This document shows positions 12,590-26,379 of a DNA stretch of 64,000 nucleotides, one piece after another. The DNA is taken from assembly GCA_026874595.1 (NCBI GenBank), contig CM049308.1, positions 24,518,367 through 24,582,366 on the forward strand, read 5' to 3'. The first letter of the stretch is position 1; each line of letters starts with the position of its first letter. A program made the translations under genes and the position numbers. The notes below the pieces were generated by a model. The model had not been told where the DNA came from and searched no databases. It worked only from the letters and a program-made list of their open reading frames with translations. Source of the DNA: Sipunculus nudus. Its lineage: Eukaryota; Annelida; Sipuncula; Golfingiida; Sipunculidae.

Positions 12590-14290
12590 AACCCACTTCT
12601 TATCTCCTTACTGTTTTATAGATTGTTACGAAACGATGTGCGAGTAAACAAACGTCCACCATAGAGCTCTGCTATACCAGAGGTCCGGCCTTTATGAACA
12701 AAGAAAGGGAACACGACATGCAGATGAAACAGCGGCATAGATCTTGGCAAATTTTGAATTACGAAGTTGCGCTTTATGCGGCTAAATATACAATATAGAG
12801 TGTGCCCGCTTTTGCGCCATGCACGGATCGCGCCCGGTACAAGGTTATTTCCATTCACAGGCATGCATGCGAGAGTCAGCAAACAGTTTTCAACATAGGC
12901 AGATATCAAACTATTTTAAGTAGAAAGCATATACATGTATTTTAAGTTATTCAACACGGGTGCCTTAAAGTTAAACACTAGCTGAATGGCTAATCTCCAG
13001 GATAAACTGTTCCAAGAAAAATCTGATAAGCAATGCATCAGTCAAGCTCAATTCAATTCATTTAAACCCCTGGACTTAAATACTAGCTCGATTATAATCA
13101 ATTATACATTTATTTCTATTAAATTCCAATTTATATAAAGTTTCTTTATTTCCAGTTTAATTTATATATGTATATTAAAAGCAAAGTTTTGAAATAAAGA
13201 AAAAATATAGAAGAAATCCTTGTTCGAGATAAAACTAATATACAGATGAAACCAGTGCACTGTTTTTACAGAGAGAAACACCTTAATTCATTCACATACA
13301 CAAGGAGGTAAAGATTGAATATATGGATGTAAATTGGATGGTAATATACTGCTTTTTTGGCCAAAATAAACTGTTACTTTCATGCTTTTTCCTGATCATA
13401 TGACATATTTATCGAAACATAGAAAAAAGGTAAAAAATAAAATATCGCCCGCCTGCACTGGTTTCTGAAAAAAAGTGCCTGAGAACCATACCTTTGTTTT
13501 TTTTTTTTGGCCTTAGCTGTATAATTTATCAAAGTTAACCATCCATAACCGGGATATAGAGAGTGACTATGTCGATATAAATATATCTTCTTCACATAAA
13601 TTTCACCTGCAGTTCTATTATCTTAGTTTGGCTTGCAGTCTGCTTGTACATATATGAAAACTGTAAGCATGTTGAATTATATGATGTATATGTACATATA
13701 CGTATGCGACAAGCGATGGATCAAACAAACATTGATTGACTTAATCAATACCTGCAGAGCGGTATATTAATTGATGAATAAATCTTCTTTAAGCTAGTTT
13801 TTTTTTTTGTTAGTTAAATAATGAATTATTTGAAGGTTAAATTAAAGTATTTTGATGTTAGAACCATACCAAAATTTGAATTAAACAAAGAAAGTTTATA
13901 TCTCTCCCACACACTATCCCCTCCCCGTGCTTTCATTTACGAAATCCTGATAAAATCCATTGTAATTTTACTGAAATTTATATGATGCGAATTTCTATTT
14001 CATTATAGATACCTTTAAATAGATAAAGTTCGATAACCTTCAATGCTCTCGCTTATTATTTCATGTGTCTGCCCGGCTTTACTTTTGATGCGGCTATTTT
14101 TATTGAGGTCCTATATATCATAATTAGATTTGGTTTTTGCCATCTGGAATATGTTAAGGGCCACTGGGGTTATGTTTTAATAAGACTTCGGGAACAATAT
14201 CCACTATTCTAGCTCCATCTGCCCAGGGATTCGAGGCAGGCCTTTAAATGAATGAAAATATGAATAAATCTTGGTGGTATACAACTTAGC
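12590..14290. other. Non-coding, nothing recognised
   Basis: AT-rich, with poly-T runs at 13498-13509 and 13799-13808. No gene or structured repeat was found. Confidence 0.4.
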
Positions 14291-14299
14291 ACTCCTATA

Positions 14300-15100
14300 A
14301 ATTGAATATAACCATGAGACCAATGTTGACATTACGGGGGGCCATAGTTGACCATACTCACTATGTAAGCGAGTCTATGAAGAGACTAGCTGTTAGGACA
14401 ATCTAAATAACCCCAGTGCGGGCATACATATCGACTCCAGGCCCCCTATCCCAGCCGCTGACCGCCCATAGCCTGAGGGTATTAGTGCATCGCTAATATC
14501 CATGAGGTTCAATTTCACCCTAGCGCGTCAGAGACAGTTCTTCACTGACTTTGAGACATGATACATCTCAATCTAGTGGAGTCGAAAGATTTTCATTTGC
14601 TTTCGGGTCGCCAGTCTGATTTAGAGTCAAACACACCACGGCCAATTGTGTTTGTACGTAGACCCGGCAGTCGATTAATGTTTCACCACCAAATACTGTC
14701 AAATAGGGATGAACCCTCCACGCGGTTTACCCAGAAGATTTAGACAGGCGATCATTGTTTCCCGTGTTTACCGGCTTTTTAAGAATTCTAAAGAATACAC
14801 TTGGGGGGTTGAGAAAAGACAGGCGGTCACGTGAAGACTGAAACGGAGCTTGTATGTTTGTAGACAATTCTCCGTGAATGGGTTTGTCTCTTCAGGGATT
14901 TGGAGGTCGCGCGCTGATGTCGTCTGCTCACATAATACGAGGATAAGCGGTAATACTGGGGTATATGCATAATACGCGCACCAGACCGGTATACTTTTAT
15001 ATGTAGGGGTGTACATGCTCATATCCACTTAGCTGATATTTGATGAAGTCAAAACTATTGACTATGGGGCAAAGTGAAGCATTATTTGTCACGAGTAGCT
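14300..15100. promoter_or_regulatory. Putative non-coding regulatory island
   Basis: GC-balanced, complex sequence without repeats or a supported frame. The only reason to flag it is its contrast with neighbouring AT-rich DNA. Confidence 0.2.
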
Positions 15101-15551
15101 ACTTCAAATGAAGATCGCCCGCTAGGGGCAGATCTAAGGCGAAAGGAGCGAAAATGAAAAGTGGATTGATAGCTCAAGTATCAAGTTCTTGCCCGATTGA
15201 GTGTATTTAATATTCTATTTGGCGTATACAGGGCTACATTACGATGTGCGAAGGATAAAAGATGTAAGGCGCAATAACAGTCCCTCAATTCAAGTACCCT
15301 GATAAAAGCTCTTCACTTATGGCAAAAGAACGCCTTGCCTTACATCAAATATCTTCACACCTGTTGAGATAATATTGAGTATAGCACAAGACTGCTGATC
15401 ACGGATTTATGTGTGTTTGAACGCAAACGCACCGATATACCAAGCTCTATTAATCTGAAAGCAATACACTGAAAATGAAGCTCTATCTGCATAATTGGTT
15501 TAATTTATATTTCCTATATAAAACACCGTTCTCGCACGTTGGACGTCAAAG

Positions 15552-15554
<3 letters not shown>

Positions 15555-15595
<41 letters not shown>
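15555..15595. repeat. (AT)n microsatellite
   Basis: AT dinucleotide run. A CA/AT compound microsatellite follows at about 15705-15762. Confidence 0.95.
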
Positions 15596-15596
<1 letters not shown>

Positions 15597-16401
15597 TTAG
15601 GAAAGTAAAGAAAACATTGTTTATTGTGTTTGAATAGTTATTCGCAACATGGCCAACAGAAATGATTTGCTTAGAATCCCAAGTTTATTTCGTTTGTTCT
15701 TCACACACAGACACACACACATATATATATATATACAAACACATAAACACACACACACATTTTTAATGCAGGTGTTTAAAATATTTGTGATAATGTGAAA
15801 ATTCAGCATTGTATACTTTCCTTGAGACATATTCTGAATATTTCCATAACAATCAACTTGTATAAGCTTTAAGGTGAACATTATACATTTACATTAATTT
15901 CCCTCAAGAAAGTGAATAGTGCATTAAAATGTCACACATACGTCTATACATGCATTTATATACGTATATAAAGTGCATCAGTAAATGCGATAGGGGATAT
16001 CCTTATATATGGGAGTGTTCTATCGTATAAGATCATTGGATGAGCAAGATAGGTAGACGGGCTCCAATATATATTATAAATTATATTCATACCCAACTCA
16101 GTTACGTATAGGCCTATATAGTTAACACTCATTTATGTAACGTACCGTGTATGTATGAAGCATTCACTTTACAAATCTCTACTCACACTTAATTGCGCGT
16201 GTGTGAATATATATGTATATTATTCTATTATATATATCCGCACGTCAACACACTTTGAAGTATGACACCATTTCTGTAAGGTATATAGATGTCTTTTTAT
16301 CCATAAACATTGACGTTTATTGACAAATGTATATTGATAGATTTATCATATTTATGTATTCGTTCTATCTATTTCATTAAAAGTGTACTATAAAGCTTAT
16401 T

Positions 16402-16407
<6 letters not shown>

Positions 16408-16458
<51 letters not shown>
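16408..16458. repeat. (AT)n microsatellite
   Basis: AT dinucleotide run seen directly. Confidence 0.95.
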
Positions 16459-16461
<3 letters not shown>

Positions 16462-17002
16462 CTAGACCCAGTGTTTGTTTGTTGTGACGAATTCCTCTCA
16501 TACTATAATATGTGGTGTATACGTGCATTCCGTCCATACTATATGGACACTCCCAGACGGTATATCATATGGAGTGTCCTTGACATTCCTTGCTATCATT
16601 CTCCGCGCAGGTTTATCTTTAGTCCCGATAACATGAAGCGCTTTAAAGCCACTCTCCAACATTATTACGTTCACATTATTTAAATAATTTTCACATTTCC
16701 CTGTAAACTATATTAAGAATGTGAGTTATGAGGACGATTTTAATTCAAAATGCCTCATTTACAGTGTTAGCAATATATACAGAAAACAAATTACCTGGTT
16801 TTTTTTAATATATTAAAGATAGGATTTACTTCCATATATTATATCAAATTTTTAAAGATGATAGTCAACGGGGTTTTCTGTACTATGTTTTTAAAAACGG
16901 CCAAAAATGTTGAAGCAACAATTTTCCTGGAATCTATCAGAAATAACAAAAATAAAAATAAAATGTTGATTATTGATGACTAACGAAAAAAATTCAGATT
17001 TT

Positions 17003-17004
<2 letters not shown>

Positions 17005-17088
<84 letters not shown>
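17005..17088. repeat. (AT)n microsatellite
   Basis: About 84 bases of AT repeat with a single TT break. Confidence 0.95.
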
Positions 17089-17092
<4 letters not shown>

Positions 17093-17149
17093 CGTACATG
17101 CATTATACATGTTCTTTCGAAAGAAATCAATCATAAAGAATATACCTAA

Positions 17150-17620
17150 GCCGGCAAAGATATATCAGTCTAACATTTTAATTTTCCCATGCATTAAAAC
17201 AAGGTATTGTGGGGCCATTTACCTTGTGACAAGCACGTTAATTTGGATTTAAAGGTGCGGGGACCTGGCACAATATCCCCAGAGTGTTTAGTCATGGTCC
17301 TCTTTGTCCCGACTTGACAACCCTCCTTTCAAAACATGAACAGTTCTGAAAGGCGTAAAATGGCATTTACAGTGAGCACGTTGTTGCTTTCTCGCTTCTG
17401 TGCTTTGTGGCCGTTTAATTCAAGCCTTAAAGACCTGACACTCAACATAATAAGAAGCTATTTAGTATTATAGTATACACAATGGCCGTCAAAAAGCGGT
17501 GAATTAGACGAACCAGCGCTCAGCTCCTACAAATTGCCCGGGCGTCTATAGCAAATAGACACATCATGCAGGCAAAGCCCATCTTGCATTCTTTTGAAGG
17601 GAATTTGACGTTAGAAATGA
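17150..17620. promoter_or_regulatory. Putative non-coding regulatory island
   Basis: Frame-less complex sequence. It contains an inverted repeat, 'acaaggta' (17199-17206) and 'taccttgt' (17220-17227), separated by 13 bases. This could be a dimeric protein-binding site or a small hairpin. Confidence 0.25.
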
Positions 17621-17803
17621 CAATTATTGAAAGCCTTTACCCTGTCTATACTGTATTGTGCTATATAATTGAACATTAATATTATAGCAGGTATACACTT
17701 CCGCAAAAGCAGAATTAAGGCATTTAGTACATGCACATTAGAAACACACATGCATGCACGTGTAATGTATACATATATAGGCATGCTGGAAAGGTGTATA
17801 GGC

Positions 17804-17837
<34 letters not shown>
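17804..17837. repeat. (CT)n microsatellite
   Basis: CT dinucleotide run. The Arg-Glu frame on the minus strand is its translation. Confidence 0.95.
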
Positions 17838-17839
<2 letters not shown>

Positions 17840-17840
<1 letters not shown>

Positions 17841-19420
17841 AAAGCACGTGTTCTAGTTCTCAATTCGTCTCAGTTAACGGACTAAATTACAAACTACACC
17901 CCAGAAATTCACTTGAGGTAGCACCTTCGTCTGCATTCATTTTGCACTTTTGATTCAATGAAAAGGCAATTATAAATATACAAGTATAGTCGTATTTTTT
18001 CATGCAAACCCCACAAGTACATATAATTTTAAACCCCGTCATTTATTTATCTGATAATATATAATTTGTTTTGGTATCCTAAAAATGACCCATCCTTTTT
18101 CAAAGTTATATAAAAACAGTATTTTGTACAAAACGAGTTATTCCCGACCGCAACAAGGCTCACATGAAAATAATAAAAATATCCTCTGTCAATTTTTTGT
18201 TTACTGACCCATGCATGAGGTATTCCTTTCATGTTCAAAATGCTACTATAACATTTTTAATATTTTATGTCTGGACATTATTAGATTTTTTTTTCAACTT
18301 CACCAATGTTTCGAAAGAATATGCTGTCAATTGCTGTCATACCCCGGGCAGGCCGAGCTAGCACGCTTGACAACGAGGCTTTTAAAACAACAATGTACAT
18401 TTCAGCTACGATTGACTTTGTATGAAAACAATTACTTGACGCGTCCCCTAGCCGTGGAAAACCTTTTCTCTTCAATACAATAGGATAGCTTGCCAGGCAG
18501 ACAATTATTTTTACAAACAAAAAGCCTTGGCATTACCGAACAATTTGAGACAAAAAACAACCTTCAGCACCATATGATAAGGCTGTACAGTGATATTAAA
18601 ATCAAGCTAGACTTAATTCAATCCGGATAAAAGATAAGTGTGTTTCGAGTGATGAGCTTGGCAACAAAATTGTGTTTAATAAAGTAGAACTATATAGCAG
18701 TTGACATGAATGCTGTATCAGTTTTAATCATATGTTCCATTTCAACTATTCAGAATGCATCAACTCTATGTTTTCATTCCTTTTACATATAGAAAGGACC
18801 TTGCTGTGAACAAGAATCGATGAAACAAAAAAAAAACAACTTTATTAATTGTCTCCTGTCTGCATGGAGTTGAATTAAAAACTGAGTTGTTGACAACCGA
18901 CTTTAAATATACATTATTCTGAATTTCATATATATTTTTTTTCAAAAGAGCATATACGTATAAGCCGAAAAGGTTTTTCGTTAATATTGTCTCCTTAAAT
19001 GTGATAACACCAACCAGTTTTTGATAGTATTTAATATGTTCAGTCCTGCATAATACTTTGCGTTCAACCTATTGTTTTCACCTATTTTTAAAAATAATTT
19101 TCTTAAAAGTTTATATTTTAATTTATTTCATAGAAAGATGCATTTTTACAATGATCTGACAGACCAGATGTGCCCTGGGTTAGTATAGCCATCTTTATTT
19201 TAGCTGGTCATAATTTTTAGAGACTTCACATTATATATATATTTATACCGCCATAAGTGAGGCTGATATGTTGTAAAATGCAGACTGATTTCTGATATTT
19301 TTATCTATTACTCTTTCATAAATAATGTGTACGCTAGATGTTAATTTGCCTTGTTGAAAATGCAGGTCATTAATTGCTGTTATTTACTGTAACTAACAAC
19401 ATTGTCATAACACAAAACAG
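17840..19420. other. Non-coding, nothing recognised
   Basis: AT-rich sequence, with a slightly more complex patch at 18,320-18,480. No gene is supported. Confidence 0.4.
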
Positions 19421-19423
19421 TTA

Positions 19424-20045
19424 CACGCAAGGGGATGGGATTGACAATAATATTTTGGTACAGGAGCGGATGGGATAGATTATAATAGTTTAGTACATCA
19501 GGGGATGGAAAGGACTATAATGTTTTGGTACATGAGGGGATGGAATAGACTATTATATTTTGGTACATGAGGGGATGGGGTAGACTATAATATTTTGGCA
19601 CATGAGGGGATGGGATAGACTATAATATTTGGTACATGAGGGGATGGGATAGACTATAATATTTTGGTACATGACGGGATGGGATAGACTATAATATTTT
19701 GGTACATGACGGGATGGGATAGACTATAATATTTTTGGTATATGAGGGGATGGGATAGACTATAATATCTTGGTACACGAGGGGATCTGATAGACCATAA
19801 TATTGGTACACGAGGTGATGGGATAGGCTATAGTTTTTTTTGGTACATGAGGGGATGGGATAAATTATAATATCTTGGTACACAAGGGCAGGAGATAGAC
19901 TATAATATTTTAGTACATGAGGGTATTGGATAGACTATAATATTAAGGTACATGAGGGGACGGGATAGAATATATTATATTTTGGTACCTGAGGGTAGGT
20001 GATAGACTATAATAATTTGGCACATGAGGGGAAAAGATAGACTAT
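19424..20045. repeat. Minisatellite block 1, unit about 35 bp, 18 copies
   Basis: The unit core 'ggtacatgaggggatgggat' followed by 'agactataatatttt' is countable 18 times. Many units are near-identical and the array edges are more diverged. Minus-strand frames show a periodic Tyr-Pro-Ile-Pro motif that comes only from the repeat period. Confidence 0.95.
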
Positions 20046-20211
20046 AATATTTATTTCTTTAACCAGGGTAGTCTATATTCAGCTCATTTGCTTGTTTTAA
20101 CAGGGTCCTGAATAAAGTTAGAACATCTTAAATGAATAAAATATACATCATACAGATACAGATTGAACATGAAATAGTGCTATATATATTAAAGGCAGCT
20201 AATTTTATAAA
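20046..20211. repeat. Spacer repeat, first copy
   Basis: This segment ('tattcagctcatttgcttgt' through 'tagtgctatatatatt') interrupts the minisatellite and is repeated almost exactly after block 2 at 20,415-20,575. Confidence 0.85.
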
Positions 20212-20414
20212 ATTTTGGTACATGAGGGGATGGAATAGACTAATATTTTGTTACATTAAGGGATGGGATAGACTATAATATTTTGGTACATGAGGGGATT
20301 GAAAAGAGTATATGATATTTGGTATATGAGGGGATGGGGTAGACTATAATATTTTGGTACATGAGGGGATTGGATAGAGTATAATATTTTGGTACATGAG
20401 GGATAGACTATAAT
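20212..20414. repeat. Minisatellite block 2, about 6 copies
   Basis: Same unit as block 1. It lies between the two spacer copies, so block plus spacer forms a higher-order repeat. Confidence 0.9.
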
Positions 20415-20575
20415 ATTTATTTCGAACATCTTTTACCAGGATAGCCTTTATTCAGCTCATTTGCTTGTTTTCTCCAGGGTCCTGAATAAGTTAGAACATA
20501 TAAAATGTACAAAATATACATCATATAGATACAGATTAAACATGACATAGTGCTATATATATATTAAATACATAG
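20415..20575. repeat. Spacer repeat, second copy
   Basis: Shares ordered words with the 20,046 copy: 'tattcagctcatttgcttgt', 'cagggtcctgaata', 'agttagaacat', 'atacatcata'. Confidence 0.85.
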
Positions 20576-20899
20576 TTCAATACATGGCGTGAACGATTAA
20601 CATCATATGGATCTCTGAAGATCAAAGTTATAATGCCTGTTATCCTCTCAAGTATCGCATTACTTGTTACAGATCCCGTTACTCGGTTACGCTTTGCGTG
20701 TGTAACATTTAAAGGGAGGACTGGAAACGGTGAAAACATAGGAATAATTGAATTTTCGTAACTTTTATGGATTAGTATGAAGAGAGTGGTAAACCCGATA
20801 CTGGCAAAACATTATAGTGTTGTTCCTTCATCGAAGTTTGAAGTACCTAGTTGCTTTTGTTACAGAGAGCCGTTGAGATAATGCTAAACACAAACACAG

Positions 20900-22545
20900 G
20901 AGTCGATCAAAGTAATTACACATTAACACCAATAATCCGTCGCGATCTGGGCAGGTATAATCTCACTGGTTGTGTTATGCAACAGAGGAACCGCAAAATA
21001 AGTTTAACACACTTCTTGAACACGTGAGTGGGTTGACCAAGCGAGAGGAGTGAAAACAATCCCTCTAACCAAACTCGTCTCTGAGGACGCCATGTTTGTG
21101 AACAGGTATCATTGGCCGATTGGCGGTTTCGCCGCGCCAGGAAGTCAGGTGCCGTTGGGCTGAGCAGTCGACAGCCAGCGGTGTCGCTCACCGTTTTCTC
21201 CTTTGAAGGCACCGTCCGTGATTTTAATGGAAATAAGGCTATGGTGACCTTCCAAAAGCGTTTGACGTTCAGTACATCAACCATTGTCCACCCTGGCACC
21301 AATGGAAAAATATTATGAGACCTCCACGTATAACATGTTTGCCAATAACTTTATATACGCCGCACACATTAGCATATATCGGGTGGCCGCGTGTGAAAGT
21401 CGCGTATCTGAATAATGGCTGGGGTTGTCTAAAGACTTAAGATCTAACCTTAGCTCAGGTTGCGAATTATTTTGACCTCCGAAAGTATGGGACTCCAACT
21501 GAAGTAGCCTGGGTCACTTTGTACTTCGTTAGGTGAGATAAAGTTGTAAATACAGTCTTGGCTTTAACACTCCATCTAGAGGGTCTAACCCGCTATATAA
21601 TTAAAATATCTCGACTGTTAACCAGACAAGAGGTCAACTATTAGTAAATAAGATAACGATTATAGACACTCAGGTTCAATGTGAGGCTTATCAGTGTGTT
21701 TGTGGGACATCCGTATATGTCACAACATATAGAATCGGGGCCTTATCAACAGGTACATAGTGTAGCCGTCACACTGCGCGGGAGGAGTGTGATAACAGAT
21801 TTGATAAACTATCACAGGGTCACAAACGCTCATGCGGGAACGACAATCAACACAGTCAACGGGAGATCAAAGAACGCGAGGAGAAAACCTCAAACACAAA
21901 GCCCGCTAAAAACCCCATATTGTGAACCGCGCAAAAATCAATCTAGCAAACAAAGGCTGGAGAGAGTCAAGTAGTGGAGAGTTTAACAATCGTTGGGGGC
22001 ACAAACGTATTTTACTCAACACCTGTAAGTTACCACGACAGGGAACTAAGAATCAAAGATTCCTAACTGTTGCTTCCCTCGGCAAGCCCGCGGCCATGTT
22101 GTCTGTAGGATCAGTTTACACGGTGGGGTAAAGTGACCTGGGATCCACAAATCTGTCGCTGGAATCCTCAGTCATCAGTCTAATAGAAATTCAAAATTAA
22201 TAACAGCCTCGTCACATCCGAGGGCCCGAAACAGTCAAAATGTGTTTACTTAAGGGACTAGCATCAAACACGGGATCAGCTAAACCCGATTGGACAACAT
22301 GGCCTATGTGCCATACGCCAGTTGTTCAAATGTTCCCTTAGCCGCTTCGTCTCCGCGTGCGTACAAATCTGTATATTCCCTGGCGTCGTGTCATTCTGTG
22401 TTTTCCAAATCAGACATAAGGTCGCACCTGACAAACAAACCCCTCAACGTAGTCTTTACCTCCAGGTATATATCACACAAAGGCACTGGGTACAAAACGA
22501 GCTATGTCAACAATCTCCATGAGAGGCGAGGGCAAAGTTGATTGG
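20900..22545. promoter_or_regulatory. GC-balanced non-coding island with paired CCAAT boxes
   Basis: Complex sequence with several unrelated open frames but no convincing exon. Two inverted CCAAT boxes ('attgg' at 21111 and 21119) directly precede 'cggtttcgccgcgcc'. This looks like a proximal promoter or CpG-type regulatory element. No downstream coding exon was recognised on either strand, so the role is unproven. Confidence 0.25.
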
Positions 22546-22549
22546 CAAT

Positions 22550-23475
22550 GTACTCTTAAATGTTCTTTTAAAGCTCTTGATCCGTCAAGGTACAAAAGAA
22601 AGTGATTATTATCGATTACCTATTAAGGTATTATGTGTGTATATCTACTTTAATACTGAGGAGGGTCACGTGACGTATAATATAAATATAGAATCTATGA
22701 AGATATATTTGCAGTTATAGAATAATCTGACTTTATGTGTTTTTTGGGCTTGTATATATTCTTGTATTATTCAGATGTGGTTTTATAGTAATACAAAGCC
22801 TGTTCATGAAGTGTATGTTAAATAAAGAATAACATATAATTTATAAGGACTTCCATGGATGTTATAAAAACATGAGAGGGTTCTAATGTGAATAAAAAGC
22901 AGTATACATGGCTTAGTAACTAAAATAAGGGGCAAAAATGACACATTTACAAGAGCGATAATGAATGTTAAATGAAGGTGAACTAAATATAAAACATGTT
23001 TACCCTTAATGAGCATTCTGCAAAAAGTCTTTGGCGATTGTCGTCATGGTAACTTTTATAACATGACTATTAGTAATACAGGTTGGAATTAAGTAAGTTA
23101 AGTATGCTGTGAAAATATTCCATGAATTTCCCTTTCACAATGAATTTTTATAAGTAACATGCATGCTACACAAAAATAACATATATAACACTCGTTATGA
23201 CATCAATAAGGTTTACATGTACATTGGCGAAAGCAGAAATTTTGAACTGTATCTTTCCCCCCTAGAAATCTTGTAAATCCGTTACGTGTTAGTCAGTTTC
23301 TAATAATAAAAAAAGAAAAACAAAATAAGACGAAAAAAATGGTTATGTGTATATGCATGAACAATAGAATGGATTGAAAAAGAAGGGAGAATGATATACA
23401 TTTAACGGACAGATGTATATGGACAGCCAAATGGAATGCTGGGACATGTACAGTGCCAGACCAGGAAGGTGTTTG
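22550..23475. other. Non-coding, nothing recognised
   Basis: AT-rich, no supported features. Confidence 0.4.
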
Positions 23476-23477
23476 TA

Positions 23478-23620
23478 TAGAATTCTTGACTACAGATGGA
23501 TAGATTAATGGATATATAAGCATGCAGGTGGATAGACGGCATGCGGGTTGATTTATAGGCATGCAGGTGGATAGAAAGATTTGTGGGTAGGTGGATAGAT
23601 AGAAGATGGATGGAATAAGG
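23478..23620. repeat. Short imperfect tandem repeat (GGTGGATAGA / GCATGC words)
   Basis: 'gcatgcaggtggataga' and related words recur four to five times just before the (AT)n tract. Confidence 0.7.
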
Positions 23621-23642
23621 AATGAAGGGAGGTCGAGCGACC

Positions 23643-23644
<2 letters not shown>

Positions 23645-23717
<73 letters not shown>
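23645..23717. repeat. (AT)n microsatellite
   Basis: AT run of about 73 bases. A second short run with (GT)n follows at 23792-23818. Confidence 0.95.
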
Positions 23718-23720
<3 letters not shown>

Positions 23721-24418
23721 CAGCGGAGGAAATAAGAAAAAAGGGTCAAGCCATATTTTGTATGGTTGTATGTTCTGTCTATTTACATTATTATATATAT
23801 ATATATATATGTGTGTGTGAAATAAAAAATAATACTTCAGTACTTTAGCAATGACCCGAAATGACAGGAAATCACTTTAAGCATTCAAACACTGGGCCCT
23901 GCTGTTAGAGTATTCGCGTTCCGTGAATTTGGAGGGCAAATGGCGCACAGATGGTATGGCAGGATATTACTATGTGCACCGTCCACTCGTGTCCGTGAGA
24001 GCGAAGATCGAGACAGCTCTCGTTGACGATCTTCAGCAAATACCAAACCACTCGGACAGCGTGCACTCCACAAACGTGGGACAAAATAAATTAATAATGT
24101 GACTAACGCTTTTGTTGAAAGTTTGACCTTGCTGTATGTATATATTTAGGACGAGTGCACTGCACTTGTGACATAGAGTATTCAAGTCAACAAGTACTGT
24201 TGAGAAATCGACACTGCAGTACTTCAGTTACAATATGATTGTATCTCATATACCTGTGGCCAGATCCTTGGGTCTCTTTCACGTACACTTAACTTCACGT
24301 CTTTTTCACACATGACTACCAAGTGTTATGTATATTTGCTGCTTCATTTACGTGTGTTCAGCTACCACTGGCCCTCAAGAACCTAGCTTCAATGGAAGAA
24401 AAATGGAAATATTTGAAT

Positions 24419-24453
24419 CGCTGTCTGTCTGTCTGTCTGTCTATCTGTCTCTT

Positions 24454-24483
<30 letters not shown>
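24419..24483. repeat. (CTGT)n-(CT)n compound microsatellite
   Basis: CTGT repeats passing into CT repeats. Confidence 0.95.
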
Positions 24484-24488
<5 letters not shown>

Positions 24489-24577
24489 TAATACTATATT
24501 TATTTCACATTGATTGTACAAGTAGTTATTATAACTACCCACTAGGAATTCTCTATGGCTCAGGTGCTGCAATTCGG

Positions 24578-24579
<2 letters not shown>

Positions 24580-24640
<61 letters not shown>
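24580..24640. repeat. (AT)n microsatellite
   Basis: AT dinucleotide run seen directly. Confidence 0.95.
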
Positions 24641-24644
<4 letters not shown>

Positions 24645-24782
24645 ATGTCATTTCAGTAGATGACAAAAATGTATTGGAACCTTTTGATTTACTTCAATTA
24701 TTATATCAACAATTAACAAATATTACACTTAAATACACCGAATTACACCTATATAATCAGTGATAATATGTAATAACAATTT

Positions 24783-24814
<32 letters not shown>

Positions 24815-24842
24815 GGGGGGGGGGGGGGGCAGAGAGAGAGAT
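24783..24842. repeat. (GA)n microsatellite with G run
   Basis: GA repeats interrupted by a G run at about 24816-24829. Confidence 0.95.
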
Positions 24843-24844
24843 AA

Positions 24845-26375
24845 GCAGATAAGCCAGACGTCAGTGAAAATATAAAGTATTGATACAAAATGGCTAAATT
24901 GTTCACAATTCCCACGATGTTTATTGAGATATAAAAAAAGGACGCGATAATTAGGACGATCAATAAACTATGAAATTTGCAGTGACCGTTTATTCCGACC
25001 CAATTGGAGGGAACGTTAACCCTGTGGGCGGATTATACCAAGCGGTGAAAATCAAATTTGTTTTCTCTACTCGACAGATGGATACGTTAACGACTGACAC
25101 ACGCCCAGAAAAAAAAATATCTTCAATATCTTTTATGTCTCTTTTATGTTTGTACCGAAAGGCTTGACTGGAGGGGATTTAGAACACAAAGTGGACCCAC
25201 CTTTCCTCTCGACTCAAACAGGATACAATAAAACAGTGGTGAACAACAGAAAGTGTTCAAACAGGATTTATTGAATAAATAACAGTGAGGTGTATACGGG
25301 GTTTGTTTATTCAGCTTGCTTTTTGTTCAAGAGCGCCGAGAGAGGTCGCACAAAACTGACACTTTTGAAGTTCGCGGGGCGCAGCGGGGCGTAAACGTGC
25401 AGCGTTCAGAATGAAATTTTGCTACATGCGAAAAGCTGTCAAAATTTCAAGTGTGAAAAAATATTTTTGTTATTCGCCCGATGTGGGCATTGTATGAAAA
25501 TTCTATCACTCTTTGAACAATGTTTGTTCTGAAAACTAAGCTTTGGTTGGAGTCATCGTTCTGATATTTTTTAAGCTTTCATCCACAATTATGCCTTTAT
25601 GAAATCATAAATTGGCCCTAAATATGTATCATTATTTCCTTATGACATACCTGGTAATGAGAACTCTAATATGAGACTGACAAAAAGTGACATTAGGTGA
25701 AAATAACAGAATTTTAAAAGAAATCCAAATTACATTGGGACTTACTTTATTTTGAGAATATGACACTGAGTTCCTATATCAATACCTTTTAAAAGTTACA
25801 TGATAATAACAGAGCAGATAATTGGAGAAAACTATATAAAAAACATATGTAACTGTGAGAATATTACTTGAGCTAAACATTATTATTAAATTAGATAGAA
25901 ATTATGTATTTAAGAATATTTCTTTAGATTGAAACAATGTTCACTAATTAGAACAAATAAAACTTTCCCTGCTCATGAGCTCTGGGCGTTCTCGAAGGAC
26001 TGTCATCTGTGTTCCAGTCATGAACTCTTTTGAGTTTATCAACATTATATATTATAACAGGCACCAGAAAGGAGTTCAGGCAGGATTTTCTTCAATAAGA
26101 ATAACCATCGTCGGTGCTAAACAGGAAGGATGGCATTATACTGTCGTTTACCTACGTTGCTGTACACTTGAACCCCACTAGACCTGACACACCTAAAGTC
26201 CGCCAGGGGGTATGCTTTCTTACCCGTTTGTGTGTGTGTGTGTTTCTTGAGTGTCAGTTTTTTCACAATATACTGTAAATCACGCAGTCATGAACGGAAT
26301 CTCATGAAAGTTTCATGTGATTTTAGAAATGGACAAGTGAAGAATATGTTCCGGAATCAGTCACTTCGTCAAGGA
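24845..26375. other. Non-coding, nothing recognised
   Basis: No gene is supported. A short GT run lies at 26230-26243. Confidence 0.4.
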
Positions 26376-26379
26376 ATAT

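Noticed and set aside
19689-19883. Periodic Tyr-Pro-Ile-Pro protein-like frame
   Set aside because: The period follows the 35-36-bp minisatellite unit and the frame breaks where the unit length changes.
20916-21302. 128-residue minus-strand frame in a GC-balanced island
   Set aside because: No recognisable motif, and the plus strand is also open here. Chance open frames are expected where GC content rises.
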